64,000 bases of DNA, from the NCBI GenBank assembly GCA_020849655.1, contig JADLFU010000157.1:1-64000 (forward strand), in the 5' to 3' direction. The position numbers were made by a program, and so were the translations under genes. The notes beneath the pieces were generated by a model. It had not been told where the DNA came from. It was given only the letters and a program-made list of their open reading frames with translations, and ran no database searches. Below are positions 30,596 through 39,133 of this stretch, one piece after another (the stretch's first letter is position 1; each line of letters starts with the position of its first letter). This stretch comes from Polyangiaceae bacterium. Its GTDB lineage: Bacteria > Myxococcota_A > Polyangia > Polyangiales > Polyangiaceae.

Positions 30596-32329
30596 ATGAG
30601 CGCACAGGCAGACGATCGTCGCAGTGATGGAGGCCAGCGGATCCCCTTCGAGGCCCTGGTGGTGGTCGATGAGCGAGGCGACGCGACCTACGAGTGTGAG
30701 GCCGTCGACGTCTCCGAGAACGGCCTTCACTTGCGGACGGCGTACCTGCCCGAGCTGGGCAAGGAGCTGACCTTCCGCTTCGACGTCGGCGCGGGCGAGA
30801 TCGTCGCCGAGGGCGCCGTCGTGTGGCGGGACGAGCAGGCGAAGGGCGGCGAGTTCGGCGTCCGCTTCTCCCACCTCGACGACAGGAGCCTCGCCGCGCT
30901 CCGTGAGATGTGCGGCGTCGACGCGAGCGGCGCGCCCGCAGACGCCGGACCCGCCGAGCGGGGCGCGCGCGTGAAGCTGCACATCGAGGGCCTCGCGTCG
31001 CCGATGCGGGCGCGGGTGCGCGACGCCCAGCGCAGCGAGGTGATGGTCGGGTCCAACCTCGACTTCTTGAAGGTCGGGCGCTCGATCGATCTCGAGGACG
31101 TCGAGGCGGGGAAGAAGCGCCTCGCGACGATCGATCGCGTCGACGTCGAGGTCGACAAGGAGACGAAGGTGCCGCAGCTGGTGGTGACGCTCCGCTACGA
31201 CGACGCCCCCGGGGCCGACGCGCCCGCCGCGGCGACGAAGAAGGAGAGCCCGGCGGCCAAGGCCGCGCGCGCCGACGCGGACGACGCGCCGCTCGACGAC
31301 GACAAGCCGAGCGCGATCGACGCGCTGGTCGATCGGGCGCGGGGCGTCGCGGCGACGCTCGGCCCGCGCCTCGCGTCGATGTCGTCGTCCACGAAGGCCG
31401 CGCTCCAGGGCCTCGTCGACAAGGCCAAGCAGCGCCGCAGCGAGGCCGCCGACGACAAGCCGCCGACGAAGCGCGTGACCTCTCCGCCGCCCGCGGGCGC
31501 GCGCTTCGCGAGCGGCAAGACCCGAACCGACAAGGACACGACCATGAACGACGACATCGACCTCGAAGAGACGGACGCCGCGAAGGACAAGCAGACGAAG
31601 CGCGCGAAGATCTTCGCCGCGAGCGCCGCCGGGTTCCTGGTGATCATGCTCGCGGTGTTCGGGCTCCGCTCGAGGTCCGCGCCGCCGGGCGCCGACGCGC
31701 AGGCCGCCGCCGACGCCTCCGCCGCGCTGCCCCCCTCCCCCGCGCCGGTGGCCGCGCTGCCCGCCGCGAGCGGCGACTCCATCACCGCGAACGTGCCGCT
31801 GTTCGGCCCGACGCCGATGAGCACGACGGAGGCCGCCGCGCCGCCGGCCGACGCGACCGCCGCCGCCGCGCCGCCCGCTGGCGAGCCGGGCGGAGACGAG
31901 AAGGCCGAGCCCGGCGAGACGACCTACGGCAACGGGACCGTGTCCAACCCGAAGGTCGCGCGGCTGAAGTTCGACTCGCCGCTGACGGAGCTGAAGGGCT
32001 CGACCGACAAGCACCGCGTGATCGTGTTCGTCCCCGGTCACCGCAACATCGAGCCCGCGAGCCCGCTCGCGAAGCGCGACAAGCGCCTCGCCAGCGTCAA
32101 GGCCGTCCCGCGCGACGGCGGCGTCGAGGTGACCTACACGTTCAAGGGCGATCCGCCCCCGTTCGAGGCGAAGATCGACGGCAAGCTCCTCGTGATGGAG
32201 ATGGGCGAGGCCGACGAGGCGACGGCGCACAAGGGCGGCAAGAAGAAGAACAAGGCCGTCGCGAAGGCCGAGAAGAAGGCCAAGAAGGCCAAGAAGAAGG
32301 CCAAGAAGGCCAAGAAGGCCGACGACTGA
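30596..32329 (+). CDS. PilZ-domain protein with TM helix, AMIN-like domain and Lys-rich tail
   Basis: A 577-aa protein with an N-terminal PilZ domain (about 12-105: QRIPFEALVV, then DVSENG, the second c-di-GMP-binding motif). A second beta-domain (about 120-205), a charged linker and one transmembrane helix (KIFAASAAGFLVIMLAVFGL, about 338-357) follow. An AMIN-like beta-domain (about 460-540) is next and then a tail of KKAKKAKK repeats. AMIN domains bind peptidoglycan or outer-membrane secretin partners, so a c-di-GMP signal could be passed across the inner membrane. The RxxxR half of the PilZ motif is poorly matched (RRSDGGQR). ATG 30596 has a strong AAGGAGG 9 nt upstream. Confidence 0.8.
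   Translation: MSAQADDRRSDGGQRIPFEALVVVDERGDATYECEAVDVSENGLHLRTAYLPELGKELTFRFDVGAGEIVAEGAVVWRDEQAKGGEFGVRFSHLDDRSLAALREMCGVDASGAPADAGPAERGARVKLHIEGLASPMRARVRDAQRSEVMVGSNLDFLKVGRSIDLEDVEAGKKRLATIDRVDVEVDKETKVPQLVVTLRYDDAPGADAPAAATKKESPAAKAARADADDAPLDDDKPSAIDALVDRARGVAATLGPRLASMSSSTKAALQGLVDKAKQRRSEAADDKPPTKRVTSPPPAGARFASGKTRTDKDTTMNDDIDLEETDAAKDKQTKRAKIFAASAAGFLVIMLAVFGLRSRSAPPGADAQAAADASAALPPSPAPVAALPAASGDSITANVPLFGPTPMSTTEAAAPPADATAAAAPPAGEPGGDEKAEPGETTYGNGTVSNPKVARLKFDSPLTELKGSTDKHRVIVFVPGHRNIEPASPLAKRDKRLASVKAVPRDGGVEVTYTFKGDPPPFEAKIDGKLLVMEMGEADEATAHKGGKKKNKAVAKAEKKAKKAKKKAKKAKKADD
32262..32325. repeat. Short AAG/GCC coding repeat (Lys-rich tail)
   Basis: Imperfect repeats of AAGGCC and AAGAAG encode the Lys/Ala tail of the PilZ protein. 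A similar Lys-rich repeat occurs at 16667-16770 in an unrelated gene. Confidence 0.7.
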
Positions 32330-32337
32330 CGCCTGAC

Positions 32338-32363
32338 ACTGATACCTGACCAATCCAACATGT
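32338..32363 (+). repeat. 26-bp A/T-rich motif, copy B (intergenic)
   Basis: ACTGATAC, 3 nt, ACCAA, 3 nt, AACATGT. It is identical in layout to copy A at 2188-2213 (22 of 26 bases). It sits between two converging genes and touches the terminator-like hairpin that follows. Confidence 0.75.
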
Positions 32364-32389
32364 GAGCGGCGGCCTCCCGGTCGCCGCTC
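32364..32389. terminator. GC hairpin between convergent genes
   Basis: GAGCGGCG (32364-32371) pairs perfectly with CGCCGCTC (32382-32389) around a 10-nt loop. GCGCGTTTGTT follows on the plus strand. It could end transcription from the PilZ gene and, on the other strand, from the pseudokinase gene. Confidence 0.5.
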
Positions 32390-32399
32390 GCGCGTTTGT

Positions 32400-34307
32400 T
32401 CAGATGGTCTTCGGGTTGTACTTGCGCCGCAGGGGCGCCGGCGGGGGCGGCTTGTCCTCCGACGCGGAGGCGCGGGGCGGCGCGCCCGCCGCGCCCCCAG
32501 GCGGAGCGTCGGACGGCCCGCGGGGCCCCGTGGCGCGCTCGTCGGGCCCCGACGGCGGAGCGGCCGGGTCTCCCCACTCACGCTTCACGCTCGGCTCGAC
32601 CGGTCTGTCGTCCGGCGCCGGGCGCACCGACGGAGCGCGCGCCGACGGGGAGAGCGGCGCCGGGGCCTCGCTCGGGGGGGTGGAGCCCCTCCGCGTCACC
32701 ACGGCGAGCAACAGCAACAGCGTCGCGGCGCCTGCGACCGTCGCAGCGATCAGCCGCGCCCGGGCCGCGCCGGGGCGCGCGGGCGGGGCGAGGGGGAGAT
32801 CGGAGATGTCCGGATCGGGTGCCAGCGCGGCGAGCGGCGCGGGGGCGGTCGCGTGCGCAGGCTCCACCTCGGGGAGCGCGGCGACGCTCTGCTCGAGAGG
32901 TTGATAGAACGGATCGGGCGCGGGTGTGGCCGCTGTCGCCGCGATCTGTGCCGGCGGAACCAGCGCGGGCGCCGCCACCGGGCCGGCGAACGAGAGCGGC
33001 TCGGCCGGCGTCACCGGCGGGCCCTCGGGTGACGCGACCGGGGCAGGCGAGATCGCGGGCGTCGAGCTCGACGCGGCCGGCGTCACGACGGAAGCGGCCG
33101 GGATCGCCGTCGCGGTGGGTGAAGCGAGCGGCGCTGTGGGCGCCGCCGCGCGGGGCGGTGGCGCGACGTTCATCTTGAGCGTCGCGCCTCGCGGCGGCGC
33201 CGGGGGAGCCTGGCCCGGGGGCGGGGGCGCGGGCAGCGGCAGCATGAGCGTCGCGCCACGCTGGGGCGGGCCCGGCGGCGTGGACTTCCCCATCGGGACG
33301 GTCAGCTTGACCTTGCCCGCCGGGCGGCCCTGCATCGGCGGCGGTCGCCCGCTCGGCGACGCGCGGCGCTCGAAGGGGTTGGGCGCGGCGGCGGGCGCAG
33401 GCGGACGCGCCGTCTGTCGATCGCCGATCGCCTCCGGAGGGCGATCGATCGACTCGACGAAGGCGGCGACGTCGTCGGGGGACGCGACCGCGCCTCGCGT
33501 CGCCGCGAACAGGTCCTGCCCCATGTCGTCGGCCGACTCGAACCGCGCCGGCGCGGAGCCCTCTAGCGCGCGCGCGATGAGATCGGCGAGCGCCGCGGGG
33601 CACCTGTCGACCTCCCGGACGCCGGCCGAGTCGGCGCGACCGAGCGCGCCCGCGCCGTCGGCGAACGCCGCGCGCCCCGTCACGCACTCCCACAGGAGGA
33701 CGCCGACCGCGTAGACGTCGGCGCGGCGAGCGTCGACGACCGCGCCGCCCGCGCGCTCAGGCGCGCGACGCGCGACGCGCGCGGGCGAGTCGGCGATCGC
33801 GTCCAGCTCGAAATCAATTATTTTTACATTGCCGGAGGTCGAGACGAGCAGCGAGCTCGCGCAGAGATCGCTCGGGCGGGCGCCCTCTCCGAGCGCCACA
33901 TGCAGCGCGTCGAGCGCCGAGAGCGCCTCGATCGCGATCCGCACGGCGACGCCTACCGGCATCGGCACCTTCGCTTCGCGCGCGCGCGCCAGGAGCGCCT
34001 CGAGCGTGGCGCCCTCCAGCGGCTCGTGCACGACGGCGAGCGTGCGGGCCGCCTCGACGAGATCGATCGTGCGCGCGACGCCGCTGTGAGACAGCTCCCG
34101 CAGCGCGCGGGCCGACTGGGCGAGCGTGAGGCGGGTCTGGAGATCCTCGGCGACGCTAGGCCGCACCCAGCGGACGAGCACGTCGCGCGCGCTCGGCCCG
34201 ACGCCGTCCTTCGCCGTCCACAGCGTCCAGGCCGCGCCCTCGCCGATCTGGCGAACCAGCTGGTAGCGCCCGAGGCGCGGGGGTCGGTCCTTCGAGTGCG
34301 TGTGCAC
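32400..34307 (-). CDS. Ser/Thr pseudokinase with membrane anchor
   Basis: A 635-aa protein with a protein-kinase fold in the first 270 residues that lacks catalytic residues. The beta-3 lysine motif reads DVLVRWVRP, the HRDxxxxN loop reads RPSDLCASS, and DFG reads DFE (KIIDFELD). The fold is otherwise clear (YAVGVLLWECVTGRAAF). A long Pro/Ala-rich region and one transmembrane helix (about 545-570, LIAATVAGAATLLLLLAVV) follow. I infer a signalling scaffold, not an enzyme. GTG 34307 has GAGG just upstream and TAGCGT further back. The codons for NVKIIDF are AAT GTA AAA ATA ATT GAT TTC, an extreme A/T island. Confidence 0.85.
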   Translation of the reverse strand: MHTHSKDRPPRLGRYQLVRQIGEGAAWTLWTAKDGVGPSARDVLVRWVRPSVAEDLQTRLTLAQSARALRELSHSGVARTIDLVEAARTLAVVHEPLEGATLEALLARAREAKVPMPVGVAVRIAIEALSALDALHVALGEGARPSDLCASSLLVSTSGNVKIIDFELDAIADSPARVARRAPERAGGAVVDARRADVYAVGVLLWECVTGRAAFADGAGALGRADSAGVREVDRCPAALADLIARALEGSAPARFESADDMGQDLFAATRGAVASPDDVAAFVESIDRPPEAIGDRQTARPPAPAAAPNPFERRASPSGRPPPMQGRPAGKVKLTVPMGKSTPPGPPQRGATLMLPLPAPPPPGQAPPAPPRGATLKMNVAPPPRAAAPTAPLASPTATAIPAASVVTPAASSSTPAISPAPVASPEGPPVTPAEPLSFAGPVAAPALVPPAQIAATAATPAPDPFYQPLEQSVAALPEVEPAHATAPAPLAALAPDPDISDLPLAPPARPGAARARLIAATVAGAATLLLLLAVVTRRGSTPPSEAPAPLSPSARAPSVRPAPDDRPVEPSVKREWGDPAAPPSGPDERATGPRGPSDAPPGGAAGAPPRASASEDKPPPPAPLRRKYNPKTI

Positions 34308-34326
34308 GGTCCTCAAAGACCACGCC

Positions 34327-34332
34327 ACGCTA
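34327..34332 (-). promoter_or_regulatory. Extended -10-like TGgTAGCGT for the pseudokinase
   Basis: The hexamer lies 19 nt from GTG 34307 on the minus strand and is preceded by TGg. Its TA (34331-34332) also begins TACCAC on the plus strand, ahead of the divergent gene. Confidence 0.4.
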
Positions 34333-34364
34333 CCACGCGAACCGTGACAACATGCGGCTCGTCG

Positions 34365-35351
34365 ATGAAGAGGCTCCCATCCATCGTCGTCGCGGCCCTC
34401 GCGCTCTCTCTGTCGCACCCCGCCGCCGCGGGCCCGCCCCCGAGCAAGGCGAGCCGGGCCGAATTTCAGAAGGCGCAGGGGCTGTTCGACAAGGCGAAGG
34501 CCCTGCTGGAGAAGGGCAAGGTCGAGGAGGCGCTCGCCGGGTTCCACAAGTCTTACGACGTGGTAGCGAGCCCGATCTCGCGGCTGTTCGTCGCGCGGTG
34601 CCTCGCCGCGCTCGGCAGGGAGCTCGACGCGCACCGGGAGCTCACCGAGGTCACCTTCGACGCGCGCGCCGAGGCGGCGAAGGACGTCAAGTACGACGAG
34701 ACGCGCCAGGCGGCAGAGGCCGAGCGCGCCGAGCTCGCCCCGAAGGTGGCGATCGTCGACGTGCGCCTCCAGGACGCCGCGCTCACCGGCGAGGTCACCA
34801 TCGGCGGCACGGCGCGCCCTCGCGACAGGCTGACCGCCGGCTGGGCGGTGCCGCCGGGCGTCGTCGAGGTGGCGCTCTCGACCCCGCGGGGTCGCGACGC
34901 GCGCTCGGTCACGGTGGCGCTCGGCGAGCGCCGCGAGGTCGTGTTCGGCGGCGCCGCGGCGGCCGTCGCTCCCCCACCCGCTCCGGTCGCGGACGACGGC
35001 GCGTCCACGAGAAAGAAGCTCCGCGTGGGCGGCTGGGTCGCCGGCGCGGTGGGCGCTGTCGGGCTCGGGGTGTTCGCGCTCGAGGGATCGCGCGCGCGCT
35101 CTCGCTACGATCAGCTGAAGGACGACTGCGCCGGCGGCCCCTGCCCGACCGACCGCGCGTCCGACGTCTCGGCCGGCCGGCGCGACGCCAGGATCGCGAA
35201 CATCGGCCTCGCGGTCGGCGCGATCGGGGTCGGCGCTGGCGTGACGCTGCTGGTGCTCGGTCGCGAGCCGAAGGCCGGGCACGCAGGATCGCCGCGGGTG
35301 ACCGTCGCCGGCGGGCTCGGCGGCGTCTCGGTGCAGGGGAGGTTCCAGTGA
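34365..35351 (+). CDS. Exported protein with TPR-like N-terminus and membrane segments
   Basis: A 328-aa protein with a signal peptide (MKRLPSIVVAALALSLSHPAAA). A TPR-like helical pair follows (QKAQGLFDKAKALLEKGKVEEALAGFHKSYDV and onward). A beta-rich PEGA-like part includes WAVPPGVVEVALSTP. Two hydrophobic segments (VGGWVAGAVGAVGLGVFAL and IANIGLAVGAIGVGAGVTLLVL) complete it. This layout is common among myxobacterial envelope proteins of unknown role. Its stop overlaps the start of a lectin lipoprotein gene (GTGA). ATG 34365 opens the signal peptide. Confidence 0.8.
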   Translation: MKRLPSIVVAALALSLSHPAAAGPPPSKASRAEFQKAQGLFDKAKALLEKGKVEEALAGFHKSYDVVASPISRLFVARCLAALGRELDAHRELTEVTFDARAEAAKDVKYDETRQAAEAERAELAPKVAIVDVRLQDAALTGEVTIGGTARPRDRLTAGWAVPPGVVEVALSTPRGRDARSVTVALGERREVVFGGAAAAVAPPPAPVADDGASTRKKLRVGGWVAGAVGAVGLGVFALEGSRARSRYDQLKDDCAGGPCPTDRASDVSAGRRDARIANIGLAVGAIGVGAGVTLLVLGREPKAGHAGSPRVTVAGGLGGVSVQGRFQ

Positions 35352-36028
35352 GCGCGCGCGCAGCGCACGTCTGGCTCGTCCTCGCGCTCTCGGGCTGCAC
35401 GATGAACTGGGACGCGCTCGAGCCGACCGGCGCGCCCCCGCCTGGCTCCGCGGGCGCGGGAGGCGGCGCGCACGGCGGCAGCGGCGGCGCGGCCGGCTCG
35501 AGCGTCGCGGGCGCGGCAGGCAAGGCGGGCGGCGCGGGCGCAGCAGGCGACGCGGGCGCAGCAGGCGACGCGGGCGCAGCGGGCGACGCAGGCGCAGCGG
35601 GCGCGGGAGGAGACGCGACGGGCGGCGCGGCTGGATCGAGCGCCGTCATGTGTCCCGAGCCGGGGGCGGTCGTCGATCCGGCCACCGGGCACTGTTACTT
35701 CGTGCTGCCCGGCCCGGAGCGCGGCTGGATGTCCGCGAGCGACGCCTGCGCGGCCCTCGCCCCGCCGGCGCACCTCGCGACGATCACCTCGCAGGGGGAG
35801 CAGGACGCGCTCGCGACGCTCTCGCTGCAGCAGAGCGCGTGGATCGGCCTGTCGGGCCCGCCTGGCGCGCTCGCGTGGGTGACGGGCGAGCCGCTCGGGT
35901 TCACCGCCTGGGCGCCGTCCCAGCCGAACTCGTCGGGCCCCGCGTGCGTCCGCGTCGAGAGCGGGAGCAAGCTCTGGGGCGACGACTCCTGCAACAAGCC
36001 GCGCGACTCGATCTGCGAGCGCGAGTAG
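35348..36028 (+). CDS. C-type lectin-domain lipoprotein
   Basis: A 226-aa predicted lipoprotein: signal VSARAAHVWLVLALSGC (anchor Cys17), a Gly/Ala linker with GDAGAA repeats, and a C-type lectin domain in the last 125 residues. The domain has the opening CYFV, WMSASDAC, HLATITSQGEQDALAT, WIGLSG and the closing LWGDDSCNKPRDSICERE. The calcium/sugar loop reads QPN, near but not equal to the QPD and EPN forms. Carbohydrate or protein binding at the cell surface is likely. GTG 35348 overlaps the preceding stop, so it is coupled to the TPR protein. Confidence 0.88.
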   Translation: MSARAAHVWLVLALSGCTMNWDALEPTGAPPPGSAGAGGGAHGGSGGAAGSSVAGAAGKAGGAGAAGDAGAAGDAGAAGDAGAAGAGGDATGGAAGSSAVMCPEPGAVVDPATGHCYFVLPGPERGWMSASDACAALAPPAHLATITSQGEQDALATLSLQQSAWIGLSGPPGALAWVTGEPLGFTAWAPSQPNSSGPACVRVESGSKLWGDDSCNKPRDSICERE

Positions 36029-36091
36029 CGGCGCGCGGCGGACGCCAGGGGTCGGACACGCGGGCCGGATCGCGGCTCCGCGGGGGGGCGC

Positions 36092-36123
36092 TTGACAGAA
36101 ACGTGAACGTGATTCACTTTAGA
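36092..36123 (+). promoter_or_regulatory. Promoter-like elements of the TetR gene
   Basis: TTGACA at 36092-36097 is a consensus -35. TTTAGA at 36118-36123 could be the -10, but the 20-bp gap is long. The ATG follows 4 nt later, so a leaderless transcript is possible. The operator-like palindrome lies between the two elements. Confidence 0.4.
36103..36117. promoter_or_regulatory. Palindromic operator-like site of the TetR regulator
   Basis: GTGAA, 5 nt, TTCAC is a perfect inverted repeat in the promoter of the TetR gene. The half TGATTCAC (36110-36117) recurs at 36129-36136, 19 bp downstream, over the start codon. This layout suggests autorepression. Confidence 0.55.
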
Positions 36124-36127
36124 GAAG

Positions 36128-36832
36128 ATGATTCACGAAACGTCCCTCCGCGCGAGCCAGCGCCGCCTCGCGCGGGCCGACCGCGTCCTCGACGCCGCGA
36201 TGCGCCTGCTCGGGCAGGAGGGCGTCGAGGCGCTGACGCTGCAGCGGGTGGCGCGCGAGGTGGGGCTCGTCCCGGCCGCGCTGTACCGCTACTTCCCGTC
36301 GAAGGACGCCCTGCTCGCGGCGCTCCAGCGGCGCACGATCTCGGCGCTCCACGCGCGGCTCGCGGCGCATCTCGCCGCCGTCGACGCCTCGACGACGCGC
36401 CGCGAGCCCGGCGCGCGGGCGCTCGTCGCGCTCCTGTCGCTGCCTGGGTTCCTGTCGACCACGAGCCGCGCGCTCCCCGAGGAGATGCGGCTGGTGATGA
36501 CGCTGCTCGGGGATCCGGCCCCCCTGCTCTCGGACGACGCCGCCGCGCGCGCGGCGCCGCTGCTCGGCGCGCTCCTCTCGGAGGTCGGCGCGCTGTTCGA
36601 TCGAGCGACGTCGGCGGGCGCGCTCGACGCCGGCGACGCGCGGCGGCGCACGATCGTCCTGTGGGCCTCGCTCCAGGGCACGCTCTCGCTCTCGAAGCTC
36701 GGGCGGCTCGATCCCGGCCTCGGCGACGTCGACGCGCTCGGGCTCCTGGCGGTGGCGACGCTGCTCCGCGGCTGGGGCGCCGAGCCCGCGGCCGTGGCGC
36801 GCGCCACGCGGGCGCTCACCGCTCCCCGCTGA
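36128..36832 (+). CDS. TetR-family transcriptional regulator
   Basis: A 234-aa regulator with an N-terminal helix-turn-helix: ADRVLDAAMRLLGQEGVEALTLQRVAREVGLVPAALYRYFPSKDALLAAL is the full TetR signature (residues about 18-68). The ligand domain is Ala/Leu-rich and resembles regulators of lipid metabolism. ATG 36128 is the only sensible start. It lies 63 bp before a fatty-acid hydroxylase gene on the same strand, so it may control that gene and itself through the palindrome at 36103-36117. Confidence 0.92.
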   Translation: MIHETSLRASQRRLARADRVLDAAMRLLGQEGVEALTLQRVAREVGLVPAALYRYFPSKDALLAALQRRTISALHARLAAHLAAVDASTTRREPGARALVALLSLPGFLSTTSRALPEEMRLVMTLLGDPAPLLSDDAAARAAPLLGALLSEVGALFDRATSAGALDAGDARRRTIVLWASLQGTLSLSKLGRLDPGLGDVDALGLLAVATLLRGWGAEPAAVARATRALTAPR

Positions 36833-36895
36833 CGGCGCCCCATCACTTTGCACACTCATCCCGGCTCCCACCCGTTCACCCAAGGATCGTCGCTC

Positions 36896-37510
36896 ATGCT
36901 CTCTCTCCCGTTCGCCGCCGCGGGCGCGGCCGCCTGGTCGCTCGCCGAGTACTGTCTGCACCGCTTCGCCGGCCACGGCCCCCGCCGCAAGCACGACGGT
37001 CGCCTCGTGTCGTGGCTCACGCCCGCGGGCTTCGCGGCCGGGTTCCAGGAGGAGCACGTCGCGCACCACGTCGATCCCACCTACTTCGCGCCGGCGTGGA
37101 AGAAGGCCGCGGCCGCCGTCGTCGGCGTGCCGGTGCTCGGCGGCGTGACGGCGCTGGGCGTCGGGCCGCGGCGCGGGGTCTCGTTCGCGATCGGCTTCAT
37201 GGGCGCGTACCTCGGGTACGAGGTCATCCACCGCCGGGTGCACACGCACGCGCCGCGCGGCGCCTTCACCCGCTGGGTCGACCGCAACCACCTGCACCAC
37301 CACGTCAACCCGAGAGCGAACCACGGCGTCACCTCACCGCTGTGGGATCTCGCGTTCGGCACGCACACGCCGCTCCTCGGCCCCGTGAGGCTGCACGTCC
37401 GCATGGCCCCCTCCTGGATGACCGATCCGTCGGGGAAGGTCCGCCCCGAGCACGCCGCCGACTACGAGGTGTTCGGTCGGCGCCCCCCGGCCGAGGCCGC
37501 CGCGGCGTGA
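36896..37510 (+). CDS. Fatty-acid hydroxylase/sterol-desaturase superfamily protein
   Basis: A 204-aa membrane enzyme with histidine boxes for a di-iron centre: LHRFAGH, EEHVAHH, HRRVHTH and NHLHHHVN. Three or four hydrophobic segments surround them. The superfamily hydroxylates or desaturates fatty acids, sterols or carotenoids. ATG 36896 has AAGGA 9 nt upstream and opens directly into the first membrane segment. An upstream TTG (36848) would add sixteen polar residues and is less likely. It is probably regulated by the TetR gene before it. Confidence 0.85.
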   Translation: MLSLPFAAAGAAAWSLAEYCLHRFAGHGPRRKHDGRLVSWLTPAGFAAGFQEEHVAHHVDPTYFAPAWKKAAAAVVGVPVLGGVTALGVGPRRGVSFAIGFMGAYLGYEVIHRRVHTHAPRGAFTRWVDRNHLHHHVNPRANHGVTSPLWDLAFGTHTPLLGPVRLHVRMAPSWMTDPSGKVRPEHAADYEVFGRRPPAEAAAA

Positions 37511-37513
37511 CGG

Positions 37514-39118
37514 TCACGCGCGCCCGAGGCGCCGGCGGAGGCCGCGCCAGAGCGCGAGCCACTCGGGGCTCCTCGACAGGTGCGCCGCGACCACGAACAC
37601 GACGCCGAACGCCGCTCCGCCCGCGATCGCCGGCAGCGGCCGAGCGAGCCACGCGGGGCCCGGCGCGCCCCTGACCGCGCCGGCCACGAGCCTCGCGCCG
37701 ACGACGGCGACGCCGGCCGCGAGCGCCGTCCGCGCGGCCGAGCCCAGGATCTCCCCGGTGCGGGCGTCCGGCAGGCGCCGCGCGACCAGAACCCACAATA
37801 GCAACATCTGCACGATCGACGATCCGGTGACGGCGACGCCGACGCCGACGTGGCCGAGCGGGCCTGTCGCGAGCCACGCGATGCCGATCAGCGCGAGCAG
37901 ATCGAGCCCGGAGACGATGACGGGCGTGCGGGTGTCACCGAGCGCGAACGACACGCCCACCAGCGTGCGGACGACCGCGACCGCCCACACGCCCGCGCCC
38001 TGCGCGGTGAGCGCGCGCGCCGTCTCGTGGGTGGAGCGCGCGTCGAACTGCCCGCGCTCGAAGAACGCGGCGACGATCGGCTCGGACAGCCCCACGAGCA
38101 GCGCCGTCACCGGCAGCGCGACGAACAGCGCGAGCCGGAGCGCGTAGGCCATCGTCGCCGCGACCTCGTCGAGCTTGCCGTCGGCCGCGAGCGAGGCGAG
38201 CGACGGGAGCGCCGCCGTCGAGAGCGCCATCACGAAGATGCCCTGGGGGAAATCACAGAGCCGCTGCGCCCACGAGAACCAGCTCTGCGCGCCCTCGCCC
38301 TCGGTCGACAGCAGGCGCCGACAGACGATGAGGTCGACGTAGTAGATGCCGAGGCCCAGCGTCATCGGCAGGATGCGCGCGAGCACGCGGCGCACGTCCG
38401 GGTCGCCGAGCGCGAGCCGGGGCCGCGAGAGGTAGCCGATCTGGCGCAGCGACGGCAGCTGCGCCAGCACCTGCAGCGCGCCGCCGGCGAGCGCGCCCAC
38501 CGCGAGCGCGAGCGACGGGTCACGCCCGGTCGTCATCAGCCAGGTCGGCAGCGCGAGCGCGGCCACGACGAGCGCCACGTTCAACAGCGCGGGCGCGAAC
38601 GACGCGACCACGAACCGCCGCTCGGTGTGGAGCGCCGCCATCCCGAGCGCGGCCGACCCCATGAACAGGATGTACGGGAACACCCAGCGCGAGAGCGTGA
38701 CCGTCCGCGCCATCGCGTCGGGGCGGGCCTCGAGGCCGTTCGCGAACAGCGCGACGAGCTGCGGGGAGAGCGCGACGCCGAGCGCGCTGGCCACCACGAG
38801 CGCGAGGAGCGAGAGGCCGCGGATCTTCGCGAAGAACCGCGCCGCCTCGTCGCGCCCTCCGCGCCGCCGCACCTCGGCCATCACCGGCACGACGGCGCTC
38901 GAGACCGCGCCCTCCGCGAGCAGCTGGCGCAGCGCGTTCGGCAGCGTGAACGCGACCCAGAACGCGTCGGTGATCGCGACCGAGAAGACCGCCGCGAGCG
39001 TCACGTCCCGCGCGAGGCCGAGGACGCGCGACGCGAGCGTGCCGAGCGCGACGAGCCCCGCGCGGCCGGTGATCGCGCGCTGCCCGTCGTCGTCGGGCCG
39101 GGCGGCGTCGTCACCCAT
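37514..39118 (-). CDS. murJ: Lipid II flippase MurJ (MviN)
   Basis: A 534-aa polytopic inner-membrane protein of the MOP superfamily that flips lipid II to the periplasm for peptidoglycan synthesis. ASRVLGLARDVTLAAVF, FTLPNALRQLLAEGAVSSAVVPV and MGSAALGMAALHTERRF are MurJ signatures, and about 14 membrane segments are visible. Length is typical. It lies 15 bp after a lipoprotein gene on the same strand, so the two form an operon driven from the promoter at 39827. Confidence 0.95.
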   Translation of the reverse strand: MGDDAARPDDDGQRAITGRAGLVALGTLASRVLGLARDVTLAAVFSVAITDAFWVAFTLPNALRQLLAEGAVSSAVVPVMAEVRRRGGRDEAARFFAKIRGLSLLALVVASALGVALSPQLVALFANGLEARPDAMARTVTLSRWVFPYILFMGSAALGMAALHTERRFVVASFAPALLNVALVVAALALPTWLMTTGRDPSLALAVGALAGGALQVLAQLPSLRQIGYLSRPRLALGDPDVRRVLARILPMTLGLGIYYVDLIVCRRLLSTEGEGAQSWFSWAQRLCDFPQGIFVMALSTAALPSLASLAADGKLDEVAATMAYALRLALFVALPVTALLVGLSEPIVAAFFERGQFDARSTHETARALTAQGAGVWAVAVVRTLVGVSFALGDTRTPVIVSGLDLLALIGIAWLATGPLGHVGVGVAVTGSSIVQMLLLWVLVARRLPDARTGEILGSAARTALAAGVAVVGARLVAGAVRGAPGPAWLARPLPAIAGGAAFGVVFVVAAHLSRSPEWLALWRGLRRRLGRA

Positions 39119-39133
39119 CGATCGCGCGCGCGC

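Noticed and set aside
36848-36895. Upstream TTG start of the fatty-acid hydroxylase
   Set aside because: It adds sixteen polar residues before the first membrane segment; ATG 36896 has AAGGA at good spacing.
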